Assembly (NCBI RefSeq): GCF_024213195.1
Contig: NZ_JANAVF010000022.1
Span: forward strand, 62,001 to 126,000
Source of the DNA: Streptomyces sp. TBY4
GTDB taxonomy: Bacteria; Actinomycetota; Actinomycetes; Streptomycetales; Streptomycetaceae
DNA length: 64,000 nucleotides
Direction of reading: 5' to 3'
Every line of letters begins with the position of its first letter. Within the stretch, counting starts at the first letter, position 1. Under the pieces are notes generated by a model. It searched no databases and had not been told where the DNA came from. It saw nothing but the letters and a program-made list of their open reading frames with translations. Below, piece by piece: positions 6,434 to 14,955 of the stretch. The position numbers and the translations under genes are program-made.

Positions 6434-7816
6434 TCAGGCGGTGACGAGGACCTTCGCCGGGTCGGCGTCCGCGGAGCCGGACTGGGCCGGGACCTCGGTC
6501 GCCGCCGGCTCGTCCAGGAGGGAGGAGGAGGCGGTCGCGTAGGCCACCTTGTCCAGGATGCCCTCGCGGGCGGCGACGATGACCGGGACCAGCGCCTGGC
6601 CGGCCACGTTGGTGGCGGTGCGCATCATGTCGAGGATCGGGTCGATCGCCATCAGCAGGCCCACGCCCTCCAGCGGGAGGCCCAGCGTGGAGAGGGTCAG
6701 GGTCAGCATGACCGTGGCGCCCGTCAGGCCGGCCGTGGCGGCGGAGCCGACGACCGAGACGAAGGCGATGAGCAGGTAGTCGGTGATGCCGAGCTGCACG
6801 TCGAAGATCTGCGCGATGAAGATCGCGGCGAGCGCCGGGTAGATCGCGGCGCAGCCGTCCATCTTGGTGGTCGCGCCGAACGGGACGGCGAAGGAGGCGT
6901 ACTCCTTCGGGACGCCGAGGCGCTCGGTGACCTTCTGGGTGACCGGCATGGTGCCGACCGAGGAGCGGGAGACGAAGGCCAGCTGGATGGCGGGCCAGGC
7001 GCCCTTGAAGAACTGGAGCGGGTTGACCTTGGCGACGGTCCACAGGAGCAGCGGGTAGACGCCGAACATCACGAGCGCGGAGCCGACGTACACGTCCACG
7101 GTGAAGGTGGCGTACTTGCCGAGCAGGTCCCACCCGTAGGTGGCGATCGCGGTGCCGATGAGGCCGACGGTGCCGATCGGGGCGAGGCGGATGACCCACC
7201 ACAGGGCCTTCTGGAGCAGCTCCAGCACGGACTCGGCGAGGTTCAGCACCGGCTGGGCCTTGCTGCCGAGCTGGAGGGCGGCGATGCCGGCGACGGCGGC
7301 GAGGAAGACGATCTGCAGGACGTTCAGCTCGGTGAACGGCGTGATGATGTCGGTCGGCACGATGCCGGTCAGGAAGTCCAGCCAGGAACCCTCGCGCTTC
7401 GGCAGCTTGCCGTCCTGCGGGGTGAGGCCGGTGCCGGCGCCCGGGTTGGTGAGCAGGCCGATGGCGAGGCCGATGGCCACCGCGATCAGCGACGTGATCA
7501 TGAACCAGAGCAGCGTGCGCGAGGCGAGCCGCGCGGCGTTGTTCACCTTCCGGAGGTTGGTGATCGACACCAGGATGGCGAAGAAGACGAGCGGGGCGAC
7601 GGCCAGCTTCAGCAGCTGGACGAAGATGTCGCCTATCTGCTCCAGGGTCGTGCCGAGCCAGCTGATCTCCTGGCTGCGGGAGACCCAGCCGAGCAGCACG
7701 CCGAGCACGAGGCCGGTGACGATCTGGGCCCAGAAGGGGAACGAGAAGGACTTCTTCGCCGGGGCGGGGGCCGCTGCGGGGGCCTCGGCGGCAGGGGTCT
7801 GCGGTGACGCGGACAC
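6434..7816 (-). CDS. Dicarboxylate/amino acid:cation symporter (DAACS family)
   Basis: This 460-residue protein belongs to the glutamate/C4-dicarboxylate carrier family. Visible features are VSRSSVGTMPVT (serine-rich re-entrant loop HP1), KMDGCAAIYPALAAIFIAQ (the motif usually read NMDG, here KMDG) and DPILDMMRTATNVAGQALVPVI (the conserved MxRTxxNVxG helix 8). It imports acidic amino acids or dicarboxylates with Na+ or H+. The GTG at 7816 is chosen because GGAGA sits seven bases upstream; GTG 7822 is in frame. The C-terminal tail is short and hydrophilic. An operator-like cluster lies about 260 bases upstream. Confidence 0.9.
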   Translation of the reverse strand: MSASPQTPAAEAPAAAPAPAKKSFSFPFWAQIVTGLVLGVLLGWVSRSQEISWLGTTLEQIGDIFVQLLKLAVAPLVFFAILVSITNLRKVNNAARLASRTLLWFMITSLIAVAIGLAIGLLTNPGAGTGLTPQDGKLPKREGSWLDFLTGIVPTDIITPFTELNVLQIVFLAAVAGIAALQLGSKAQPVLNLAESVLELLQKALWWVIRLAPIGTVGLIGTAIATYGWDLLGKYATFTVDVYVGSALVMFGVYPLLLWTVAKVNPLQFFKGAWPAIQLAFVSRSSVGTMPVTQKVTERLGVPKEYASFAVPFGATTKMDGCAAIYPALAAIFIAQIFDVQLGITDYLLIAFVSVVGSAATAGLTGATVMLTLTLSTLGLPLEGVGLLMAIDPILDMMRTATNVAGQALVPVIVAAREGILDKVAYATASSSLLDEPAATEVPAQSGSADADPAKVLVTA

Positions 7817-8236
7817 GGACACTCTCCGGGTGGGTCTGCGGTTTCTGCGGTGGGGTGGTGGTGCGGTGCGTGCGGTGCGGCAGCACCCGGAAAAGCGAAG
7901 AGCCGGGCGGGCGGGACCGCTGCTGTGCCAGGGGCTGGTCGCGGGACTCAGCGACAGCAGCAACAGGCCGCGGACGCGCGGCGGCAGAGGTCGACGTGCA
8001 GGCGCGCCACGAGCGGAACGCTCGGGGTCATCTGGTGCGCGGCTGTCGTCAACATGTTGAAGACGCTAACACTTCACCTTTGGGAACCCCAAAGCATTAC
8101 TTTGGGTCGGCCGGTCCGCCGGGGCCCGGAAACCCCTCCGAACCCCCCGGAAAACGCCGAAAGCCCCGGCATCACGGGTACGGGACCCGGAGCCGAGGCA
8201 TATCGGTGTGTGATGAAGCTAACTGCCCGGCGGACC
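7817..8236. promoter_or_regulatory. 420-bp gene-free region with operator-like repeats
   Basis: I see no gene here. A perfect 12-bp palindrome TCAACATGTTGA occupies 8049-8060. Close by, the heptamer CTTTGGG occurs three times in alternating orientation: 8078-8084 forward, 8088-8094 inverted and 8100-8106 forward. The AT-rich patch 8060-8106 is the best place for the promoter of the symporter gene on the minus strand. The repeats look like binding sites for a dimeric regulator that I cannot name. Confidence 0.5.
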
Positions 8237-8551
8237 TTACCGGCCTGCGCGCGCGGCCTCGTCGACCGCGTCGTCCTCCTGGCTGCGGTTCGCGGCGAGC
8301 TTGTCCTTCGCGCCCGCGACGCGTCCGGCGATGACCGCGGACATCTCGTCGCGCTGCTTGCGCAGCAGCACGAAGGAGAGCGGGGCGGAGAGCACCAGGG
8401 CGAGCAGCACGACCCAGGCGGGGTTGGCGTCACCGAGCCCGGAGGGCACCCAGCCCAGCCGCACCAGACCGGCGACGAGGACGAGGCACCCGACGAAGAT
8501 GCCCAGGCGCATCGCGGTGTAACGGATCGTCGCGTTCGGCTTGCGGGACAC
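8237..8551 (-). CDS. DUF4229 membrane protein
   Basis: This 104-residue protein has two membrane helices (about residues 13-33 and 42-60), then a charged cytoplasmic tail rich in Asp, Glu, Ala and Arg (RKQRDEMSA...KDKLAANRSQEDDAVDEAARAGR). This architecture matches the actinobacterial DUF4229 family, of unknown function, often found near menaquinone genes. The GTG start at 8551 has AGGGG five bases upstream. The stop is TAA, uncommon in this genome. Confidence 0.75.
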   Translation of the reverse strand: MSRKPNATIRYTAMRLGIFVGCLVLVAGLVRLGWVPSGLGDANPAWVVLLALVLSAPLSFVLLRKQRDEMSAVIAGRVAGAKDKLAANRSQEDDAVDEAARAGR

Positions 8552-8622
8552 GGTGACCCCTACTCTCTTCGTCGTCCTACGGCTGTGCGTGCCCGACCAG
8601 TGAAGCACGGCCGGGCCCCGGT

Positions 8623-8657
8623 CCGGGGCGCCGGGGTCACCCGGCCCGGCGCCCCGG
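8623..8657. terminator. Hairpin terminator after the FG-GAP gene
   Basis: Arms 8623-8635 and 8645-8657 (CCGGGGCGCCGGG and its complement) pair perfectly over 13 bases with a 9-base loop. The hairpin starts 11 bases beyond the stop codon of the minus-strand FG-GAP gene and precedes the DUF4229 gene. Confidence 0.7.
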
Positions 8658-8667
8658 ATCCGCGCCT

Positions 8668-10854
8668 TCAGGAGATGCGGACGTTCGTCCAGTTCACGGA
8701 CTTGCCGACCTGCGTCCGGTTCTCGAAGCCGCCCTTGCCGTTGCCCCGGTTCAGCCAGGCGCGGCCGTCCTTGTCGAGCGAGACCAGGTCGGCCTTGCCG
8801 TCCCCGGACAGGTCGAGCCCGCCCACCACGTCCTTGTAGGTGGTGCCCCAGTCCTTGAAGACCTGGGTCCGGGCCTTGAAGGTGCCGTTGCCGTTCCCGC
8901 CGAACCGCCACAGCTCGTTCGAGGCGTCGAGGGCCAGCAGGTCGTTCTTGCCGTCGCCGTCGAGGTCCCCGGCGGAGATCAGCTTCTTGTACGCGCCGAA
9001 GCCGGACCCGGCGAGCGCGCGGGCCTTGAAGCCGACCTCGCCGGTGCTCGCGTACACGTACAGCTTCCCGGTCGATGCGGACCGGGTCACCAGGTCGGCC
9101 CGGCCGTCGCCGGTCACGTCGCCGGGCGCGAGGACCTGGTCGTACCCGCTCCAGTCCGCGGAGACCCTGACGTAGGACGACTGCAGCTCGGGCAGCCCTC
9201 CGCAGGCCGGCAGGTAGACGCGGGCCTCGCCCTTCGGGAGGCGGACGAACACGTCGTTGCAGCCGTCACCGTCGAGGTCGCCGAACGGCAGCACCTGCGT
9301 GTCCACCGACGGCCAGGTCATCGCGCGCTTCCCCGCGGTCAGCTGCGTCGCGTCGCCCGCGTACACCTTGATCCCGGTGCCGTCCCGGCCGAACAGGTCG
9401 GCCTTGCCGTCGTCCGTGTGGTCGCGCCACTTGGGCAGGGCGCGGCTGGTGGTGGTGGCCCGGTAGACGCCGGTGAGGACGACGCTGTTCGTCTCGGACA
9501 GCTTGTACTCGTCCCACAGGACGACCGGCCGGCCGAGCGCGTCGGCGGCGATCCGGGGCGCCCCGGCCGAGCTGCCGCCCGTCGAGCTCAGCCGCTTCGG
9601 GGCGGACCAGGTGCCGCGCTTGAAGACGGAGGCCATCACGTACTCCGCGCCCGAATATCCCTCCCGCCAGGTCAGCGTGACGGTGCCGGCCGACGTGGCG
9701 GCCGCGACGACCGAGCCCACCTTCTTGTGCGTGGAGAAGGGCTGCGTGTACGGCATCCAGTCCCCGATGGCCGCCGAGCGCACCGCGTACGAGAGCTTCC
9801 CCTGGGTGGAGGGGTCGATGGCGACGAAGAGGTCGCCGCCCGGCAGGTAGACGGGGTCCCCCGCCATCTCGTACGTGTTTCCGCTGGGCAGCGCGGCATG
9901 CGGGGTGCTCCACTCCCCGACCGCCGGGGACCAGCGCGTGTTCATGAGGGGCCCGACGCCGCCGTAGAACACGTCGAAGCCGCCCTGCGGATGGGCGACC
10001 GCCTTCGGGAGCGCGTTGGCCACGCTCGGGACCGGAAAGTCCTTGACCGCGGTCCATCCGGCCGCGCCCGGGGCCTTCTGCAGGGCGACGACGGCCTTGC
10101 TCGCCTTCCACTGCCACACCAGCAGGGCGGTGCCGTTCCCGGCGACCGCCAGGTCCATGGATGCGATGTCCCGGCTGCCGGACGGCGGCTGCTCGTTGAG
10201 GGCGGCCGGAGCGCTCCACGCGGCCTTCGGACCGGCCTTCTCGACGGCCTTCACGACCCCGAAGACCGACCACACGGCGACCAGCCGGCCGTCGGGGGCC
10301 GCCGCCAGGTGGTGGTAGCCCTTCTCGGGGACCGCCGCGACGAACTCGGGCTCGGAGAAGGCGGTCGCGCCGGGCGCGAGGGTGGCCACCTTCAGCCAGT
10401 AGTTGTCGTGGTCGTCGGCCCGCTTGGCCCGCCAGACCAGGCGCACCGAGCCGTCGCCGAGCGAGACCAGCTCGGTGTTGTACCCGCCGGCGTCGGGCCA
10501 GGCCTTCGCGGCGAGCCAGCCGGTGCTGCCGGCGGGCCGGATCCGGGTGGAGCGGGAGAGCCCGTCACCGGTGAGGGAGACGAGGGCGCCGTTCCCCGCC
10601 GACACCAGGGCGTTCAGGCCGCCCGAGGCGGAGCCGGGGTTGGGGCTCGGGGCGTGCTGGGAGCTGGTCCCCCACGGGCCCGGTACGCGCGCCCCGGCGG
10701 CGGCCGGGTCGGCTGCGACCGGGGCGACCGGGGCGGCGTCGGCCGCCGGCGGCACGGTGGCGGCCGACGCCGGAGCCGCGGCCGCGAAGGCGAGGACGGG
10801 AGCGAGCGCGAGGCCCACCGCCGCACGGGAACGGGAACGCGAACGCGAAGTCAT
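8668..10854 (-). CDS. Secreted FG-GAP/VCBS repeat protein
   Basis: This 728-residue exported protein has a signal peptide with an Arg/Ser-rich n-region, a hydrophobic core and an ASA cleavage site near residue 32. Residues about 60-520 form a repetitive beta-rich region with WSAP/W..P motifs, probably a beta propeller. The C-terminal 230 residues hold at least five FG-GAP repeats (DGKADLFGRDG, DLDGDGCNDVF, DVTGDGRADLVTR, DLDGDGKNDLLALD, DLSGDGKADLVSLD) whose DxDxDG loops bind calcium. Streptomyces encode many such proteins with poorly known roles. The ATG at 10854 follows a G-rich ribosome site and fits the signal peptide. Confidence 0.88.
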   Translation of the reverse strand: MTSRSRSRSRAAVGLALAPVLAFAAAAPASAATVPPAADAAPVAPVAADPAAAGARVPGPWGTSSQHAPSPNPGSASGGLNALVSAGNGALVSLTGDGLSRSTRIRPAGSTGWLAAKAWPDAGGYNTELVSLGDGSVRLVWRAKRADDHDNYWLKVATLAPGATAFSEPEFVAAVPEKGYHHLAAAPDGRLVAVWSVFGVVKAVEKAGPKAAWSAPAALNEQPPSGSRDIASMDLAVAGNGTALLVWQWKASKAVVALQKAPGAAGWTAVKDFPVPSVANALPKAVAHPQGGFDVFYGGVGPLMNTRWSPAVGEWSTPHAALPSGNTYEMAGDPVYLPGGDLFVAIDPSTQGKLSYAVRSAAIGDWMPYTQPFSTHKKVGSVVAAATSAGTVTLTWREGYSGAEYVMASVFKRGTWSAPKRLSSTGGSSAGAPRIAADALGRPVVLWDEYKLSETNSVVLTGVYRATTTSRALPKWRDHTDDGKADLFGRDGTGIKVYAGDATQLTAGKRAMTWPSVDTQVLPFGDLDGDGCNDVFVRLPKGEARVYLPACGGLPELQSSYVRVSADWSGYDQVLAPGDVTGDGRADLVTRSASTGKLYVYASTGEVGFKARALAGSGFGAYKKLISAGDLDGDGKNDLLALDASNELWRFGGNGNGTFKARTQVFKDWGTTYKDVVGGLDLSGDGKADLVSLDKDGRAWLNRGNGKGGFENRTQVGKSVNWTNVRIS

Positions 10855-10986
10855 GAGAAGCCCCCCCGGGCATGGCGGATCCGGTGGCCCGGATGCGCCG
10901 GACTGTTCGAACAGATCCCGCGCAGGGTAGCCCACCCAAGATCGTCCCGCGTAGGGCATTCCCGCAGCTCCCCGCGGAACCCCGGC

Positions 10987-11511
10987 TCAGCCCAGCGGCA
11001 GCAGCATCGTGATGTCGTCGCGGTCGTCACCCGGAGCCACCCGGATCGCGTCGGGGACGCGGCCGACCTCCTTGTAGCCGCAGGCCGCGTAGAAGTGCTC
11101 CAGGCCCAGCCCGCCCCGGCAGCCGAGGCGGATCGCCTCGATGCCCTCGATCGAGCGGGCGGCGTCGGCGACGGCCTCCATCAGCGCGCGGCCGGCGCCG
11201 CGGCCCTGGAGGGCGGGGTCGACCATGACCGTGTAGGCCCAGACCCAGTGCCGCTGCAGCCGGTGCCCGTTGAGGGCCAGGACCGCGGTGGCGCGCACCC
11301 GTCCGGCGGCGTCGCGGCCGACGAGCAGGCGGCTGCGGCCCTCGGCGGCCGCGGCGAGGTGCTTGGCCACCTCCGGGCGGACGTCCTCGATGACGACGGG
11401 CGCGACGAAGCCCACCGCGCCGCCCGCGTTGGACACGTCGGTCCAGAGCACGGCGAACTCTTCGGCCAGGGCGGGGCCGACGACCGGATCGAAGGTGAAA
11501 GTAAGGGTCAT
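10987..11511 (-). CDS. GNAT family N-acetyltransferase
   Basis: This 174-residue cytosolic protein has the acetyl-CoA binding motif A of the GNAT fold, VMVDPALQGRGAGRALMEAVAD (Q/RxxGxG/A, given in part), with downstream GLGLEHFYAACGYKEVG closing the fold. The acceptor substrate is unknown. It lies downstream of the mqnE terminator and upstream of the FG-GAP gene on the same strand, with a 130-base gap, so it is probably transcribed alone. A promoter is likely in the AT-rich stretch at 11510-11540. Confidence 0.87.
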   Translation of the reverse strand: MTLTFTFDPVVGPALAEEFAVLWTDVSNAGGAVGFVAPVVIEDVRPEVAKHLAAAAEGRSRLLVGRDAAGRVRATAVLALNGHRLQRHWVWAYTVMVDPALQGRGAGRALMEAVADAARSIEGIEAIRLGCRGGLGLEHFYAACGYKEVGRVPDAIRVAPGDDRDDITMLLPLG

Positions 11512-11548
11512 GCGGCTAATTTATCTATTACCTCGTGCGACGCGCAAA

Positions 11549-11583
11549 GGGCCCCGGCCCCCAACAGGAGGGGACCGGGGCCC
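11549..11583 (-). terminator. Terminator after mqnE
   Basis: Arms 11549-11562 and 11570-11583 pair over 13 of 14 positions around a 7-base loop. The hairpin starts 26 bases after the mqnE stop. On the minus strand the stem is followed by a short TTT. Confidence 0.7.
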
Positions 11584-11609
11584 AGGGCGTCACAGAGGCG
11601 GGGTGGGCC

Positions 11610-12773
11610 TCAGACCCGCATCGCCTGCGGGGTCTCGCGCAGCTCCGCGTCCGGGCCGGGGTACTCGCGGATGATCTCGTAGCGCGTGTTGCGCTCGACC
11701 GGGCGGAAGCCCGCCTCGCGGATCAGTTCCAGCAGGTCCTCGCGGCCCAGCTTGTTCGGGGTCCCGTAGTTGTCCGCGTCGTGCGTGATCTTGTACTCGA
11801 CGACCGAGCCGTCCATGTCGTCGGCGCCGTGCTGGAGGGCGAGCTGCGCCGTCTGCACGCCGTGCATCACCCAGAAGACCTTCACGTGCGGGACGTTGTC
11901 GAAGAGCAGGCGGGAGACCGCGAAGGTCTTCAGCGCCTCGGCGCCCGTCGCCATCGTCGTGCGCGCCTGGAGCTTGTTGCGCACCTTGCCGTCCTTCATG
12001 TCCACGAAGTCGTGCTGGTAGCGCAGCGGGATGAAGACCTGGAAACCGCCGGTCTCGTCCTGCAGCTCGCGCAGCCGGAGCACGTGGTCCACGCGGTGGC
12101 GCGGCTCCTCGATGTGCCCGTAGAGCATCGTCGCCGGGGTCTTGAGGCCCTTGGAGTGCGCGAGGCGGTGGATGCGCGACCAGTCTTCCCAGTGGGTGTT
12201 GTGGTCCACGATGTGCTGGCGGACCTCCCAGTCGAAGATCTCCGCGCCGCCGCCGGTGAGGGATTCCAGACCGGCGTCGATCAGCTCGTCCAGGATGTCG
12301 GAGGCCGACATGCCGGAGATCGTCTCGAAGTGGTGGATCTCGGTCGCCGTGAACGCCTTCAGCGAGACGTTCGGCAGCGCCTCCTTCAGCGCGGAGAGCG
12401 AGCGCGGGTAGTACCGCCACGGCAGGCTGGGGTGCAGGCCGTTGACGATGTGCAGCTCGGTGAGGTTCTCGCCCTCCATGGTCTTGGCCAGGCGGACGGC
12501 TTCCTCGATGCGCATCGTGTACGCGTCCTTCTCGCCCGGCTTGCGCTGGAACGAGCAGTACGCGCACGAGGCCGTGCACACGTTGGTCATGTTGAGGTGG
12601 CGGTTGACGTTGAAGTGGACGACGTCGCCGTTCTTGCGCGTGCGCACCTCGTGGGCGAGCCCGCCGAGCCAGGCCAGGTCGTCCGACTCGTAGAGGGCGA
12701 TGCCGTCCTCACGGGTCAGCCGCTCGCCGGAGCGAACCTTGTCCTCCAGCTCACGCTTGAGCCCAGCGTCCAT
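11610..12773 (-). CDS. mqnE: Aminofutalosine synthase MqnE
   Basis: This 387-residue radical-SAM enzyme of the futalosine route joins enolpyruvoyl-oxybenzoate to the SAM-derived adenosyl radical to give aminodeoxyfutalosine. The cluster-binding motif is CTASCAYC (Cys66, Cys70, Cys73, a CxxxCxxC). Family motifs HFNVNRHLNMTNVC, VNGLHPSLPWRYY, ETISGMSASDILDEL and FIPLRYQHDFVD follow, and the length is that of known MqnE. The ATG at 12773 is preferred; an in-frame GTG or ATG ten codons earlier is less likely. Other menaquinone genes follow at 13.5-18.4 kb. Confidence 0.95.
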   Translation of the reverse strand: MDAGLKRELEDKVRSGERLTREDGIALYESDDLAWLGGLAHEVRTRKNGDVVHFNVNRHLNMTNVCTASCAYCSFQRKPGEKDAYTMRIEEAVRLAKTMEGENLTELHIVNGLHPSLPWRYYPRSLSALKEALPNVSLKAFTATEIHHFETISGMSASDILDELIDAGLESLTGGGAEIFDWEVRQHIVDHNTHWEDWSRIHRLAHSKGLKTPATMLYGHIEEPRHRVDHVLRLRELQDETGGFQVFIPLRYQHDFVDMKDGKVRNKLQARTTMATGAEALKTFAVSRLLFDNVPHVKVFWVMHGVQTAQLALQHGADDMDGSVVEYKITHDADNYGTPNKLGREDLLELIREAGFRPVERNTRYEIIREYPGPDAELRETPQAMRV

Positions 12774-12851
12774 GCCGGTCCTCTCCTCTGTCCTCAAATC
12801 CACGCGGTACGTGTGCCCCGCGACCGCGCCCCAACCGTACTCTCAGCGCGC

Positions 12852-13307
12852 TCAGGCCTCGTCCGGCAGGCCCCCGACCCGGTTCTCCCACTTGGTGGAG
12901 AGCACGATCGTCGTACGGGTGCGCGAGACGCCCTTGGTGCTGGAGAGCTTGCGGATGATCCGCTCCAGCCCGTCCACGTCGCCCGCCCGGACCTTGAGCA
13001 TGTACGAGTCGTCGCCGGCGATGAACCAGCAGTCCTCGATCTCCGAGAGGTCGCGCAGCCGGCGCGCGACGTCCTCGTGGTCCGCGGCGTCCGAGAGCGA
13101 GATGCCGATCAGCGCCGTGACGCCGAGGCCGAGCGAGGCCGCGTCCACGGTCGCGCGGTAGCCGGTGATGACTCCGGCCGTCTCCAGCCGGTTGATCCGG
13201 TCGGTGACGCTGGGGCCCGAGAGGCCCACGAGCCGGCCCAGCTCGGCGTACGAGGCGCGCCCGTTCTCACGAAGTGCCTGGATGAGCTGCTTGTCCACCG
13301 CGTCCAT
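12852..13307 (-). CDS. Lrp/AsnC family regulator
   Basis: This 151-residue protein has an N-terminal helix-turn-helix (MDAVDKQLIQAL, ASYAELGRLVGLSGPSVTDRI) and a C-terminal RAM ligand-binding domain (ALIGISL...CWFIAGDDSYMLKVRA...IIRKLSSTKGVSRTRT). Members form dimers or octamers and respond to amino acids. The ATG at 13307 fits the family; ATGs at 13325 and 13361 are in frame upstream. It is divergent from a 44-residue protein gene. The intergenic region has a low-GC segment and a hairpin that may hold its operator. Confidence 0.9.
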   Translation of the reverse strand: MDAVDKQLIQALRENGRASYAELGRLVGLSGPSVTDRINRLETAGVITGYRATVDAASLGLGVTALIGISLSDAADHEDVARRLRDLSEIEDCWFIAGDDSYMLKVRAGDVDGLERIIRKLSSTKGVSRTRTTIVLSTKWENRVGGLPDEA

Positions 13308-13366
13308 ATACCTGGAGCCTTCCATTATTCGGCGATCCCTCGAGTTTACGTATAGAATCAAAGGCG

Positions 13367-13386
13367 CACAGGGTCGACACCCTGTG
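13367..13386. promoter_or_regulatory. Hairpin between lrp-like gene and small gene
   Basis: CACAGGGT (13367-13374) and ACCCTGTG (13379-13386) form a perfect 8-bp stem with loop CGAC. It lies between divergent genes in an AT-rich stretch that should contain both promoters. It may be an operator for the Lrp/AsnC protein or a leader hairpin of the small gene 50 bases downstream. Confidence 0.5.
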
Positions 13387-13437
13387 AATCTTTCAACAGA
13401 TCAACGACGATCTGACAATTTTCAGGAGTGGTTCACC

Positions 13438-13572
13438 GTGTACACGATCGAGATGGCCTACGCGCACATGCGACAGCTCCAGGAGCTGGCCAACCGATCC
13501 CGCACCGACCAGCCCGCCGCCGCACACCGCGTCGACAAGACCCGCAAGCCGGGGCGCGCCAAGAAGCGCTAA
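13438..13572 (+). CDS. Conserved small protein, 44 residues
   Basis: The frame starts at GTG 13438 behind a clear AGGAG (13425-13429, eight-base spacing) and encodes MYTIEMAYAHMRQLQELANR followed by a basic tail ending KPGRAKKR. A strong ribosome site, high helix content and a position divergent from an Lrp-type regulator all favour a real gene. I recall near-identical small proteins in other Streptomyces but no function. The TAA stop overlaps the stop of the convergent ubiX gene, so the two genes share bases 13569-13572. Confidence 0.75.
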   Translation: MYTIEMAYAHMRQLQELANRSRTDQPAAAHRVDKTRKPGRAKKR

Positions 13573-14255
13573 GCGCCACCGCTTGCCTCCCGGGGGCGGG
13601 AGCCTCCGAGCTCCCCTTCCCACCGGCGGTACAGCCCGTGCGGCACCCCTGCCGCGTCGAGCACCCGCCCCGCGACGAAGTCCACCAGATCCTGGATGTG
13701 CGTCGCACCCGCGTAGAACGCCGGAGAGGCGGGCAGCACCACTGCGCCCGCCTCGTCCAGGCTCACCAGATGCTTCAGCGTCTGCCCGCTCAGCGGGGTC
13801 TCCCGTACCGCCACCACCAGTCGGCGCCGCTCCTTGAGCGTCACGCTCGCGACCCGCTGGAGCAGGTCCTTCGACAGCCCGAGCGCCACCCCGGCCACGC
13901 AGGCCGTGGACGCGGGCACGATCAGCATCCCCTTGACGGGGTACGAGCCGCTGCTCGGCCCGGCCGCCAGGTCCCCCGCCGCCCAGTGGCGTACGCCGTC
14001 CAGAGCCGGGCGCGCGAAGGTCCCGGGCTTGCCGTCGGCCCCCCGCTCCAGCCACTGCGCCAGGTCGTCCCGCCAGTGCGCGTCGCGGAAGGCGATCCCC
14101 GTCTCGTCCAGCAGCGTCAGGCGCGAGGCCCGGCTCACCACCAGGTCCACTGCCTCGCCCGCCGCCAGCAGCCCGCGGATCACCGCGGCCGCGTACGGCG
14201 TCCCGGACGCCCCGGAAACCCCTACCACCCACGGGGTGCGCTTGCCCTCAGTCAT
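13569..14255 (-). CDS. ubiX: UbiX-family flavin prenyltransferase
   Basis: This 228-residue enzyme prenylates FMN to prenyl-FMN, the cofactor of UbiD decarboxylases. Motifs are VVGVSGASGTPYAA (flavin and phosphate loop, residues about 9-22), MLIVPASTACVAGVALGLSKDLL, the ERRRLVVAVRETPLS segment that binds the prenyl phosphate, and VVLPASPAFYAGA. It should supply cofactor to MqnL encoded at 16964-18421. The start overlaps a GGAGGT sequence directly before the ATG at 14255, unusually close spacing. A start a few codons downstream cannot be excluded. Confidence 0.93.
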   Translation of the reverse strand: MTEGKRTPWVVGVSGASGTPYAAAVIRGLLAAGEAVDLVVSRASRLTLLDETGIAFRDAHWRDDLAQWLERGADGKPGTFARPALDGVRHWAAGDLAAGPSSGSYPVKGMLIVPASTACVAGVALGLSKDLLQRVASVTLKERRRLVVAVRETPLSGQTLKHLVSLDEAGAVVLPASPAFYAGATHIQDLVDFVAGRVLDAAGVPHGLYRRWEGELGGSRPREASGGA

Positions 14256-14340
14256 ACCTCCGAGACTATCCGGCCACCGCCGGGGGGCACTGGCTAAGGT
14301 GTCCGCACGTTCAAGGGGTGGACACGGCGGAGGGATCGTC

Positions 14341-14955
14341 ATGAGCAGTACGCACCCGGGTGGTGGGGGCACCGTCGCCCGGAGCCGGACCGGCCGGGCC
14401 ATGACCGCCGCGAAGCTGATGCTGGGCTGGGTCGCTCTGCTGTGGCTGATCGAGGCCGTCGACTACGCCACCGGCCACGCGCTCGACGCCTACGGGATCA
14501 CCGCGCGGGAGGCCGACGGCCTGAGCGCGATACCCCTGGCGCCCTTCCTCCACTTCGGCTTCGACCACGTCGCCTCCAACAGCGTCCCGCTGCTGGTCCT
14601 CGGCTTCGTCACCGCCCTGAGCGGCATCGGCCGCTTCCTGGCCGTCTGCGCGGCCATCGTCCTGGCCGACGGCTTCGCCGTCTGGCTGATCTCCCCGCCC
14701 CACAGCATCACGGCGGGCGCCTCGGGCCTGATCTTCGGCCTCTTCGGCTACCTGCTGGTCCGCGGCTTCGTGGAGCGCAGCCCCGTGGGCGTCGCGGTCG
14801 CGGTCGTCATCGCCGCCGTCTGGGGCACGACCTTCCTGGCCGGAGCCCTCCCGACGGACTCGATGGTCAGCTGGCAGGCCCACCTCTTCGGCCTCCTGGC
14901 CGGCGCAGCGGTCGCCCTCATCGCCCGGCCCCGACCGGAGGTGGCGGGGCTCTAG
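14341..14955 (+). CDS. Rhomboid-family intramembrane serine protease
   Basis: This 204-residue membrane protein has about six transmembrane helices. The rhomboid catalytic serine lies in TAGASGLIFGLFGYLLVRG (GxSG motif) and the catalytic histidine in SWQAHLFGLLAGA of the last helix. HFGFDHVASN in the first loop matches the HxxxHxxxN pattern. Such proteases cleave membrane-anchored substrates; the target is unknown. The ATG at 14341 has GGAGGG nine bases upstream. The gene is divergent from ubiX and its stop overlaps the convergent Uma2 gene by four bases. Confidence 0.88.
   Translation: MSSTHPGGGGTVARSRTGRAMTAAKLMLGWVALLWLIEAVDYATGHALDAYGITAREADGLSAIPLAPFLHFGFDHVASNSVPLLVLGFVTALSGIGRFLAVCAAIVLADGFAVWLISPPHSITAGASGLIFGLFGYLLVRGFVERSPVGVAVAVVIAAVWGTTFLAGALPTDSMVSWQAHLFGLLAGAAVALIARPRPEVAGL

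Noticed and set aside
9418..11682. 754-residue plus-strand frame
   Set aside because: It lies antisense to the FG-GAP and GNAT genes, is rich in Gly/Arg/Asp without motifs, and reflects GC-biased third positions.
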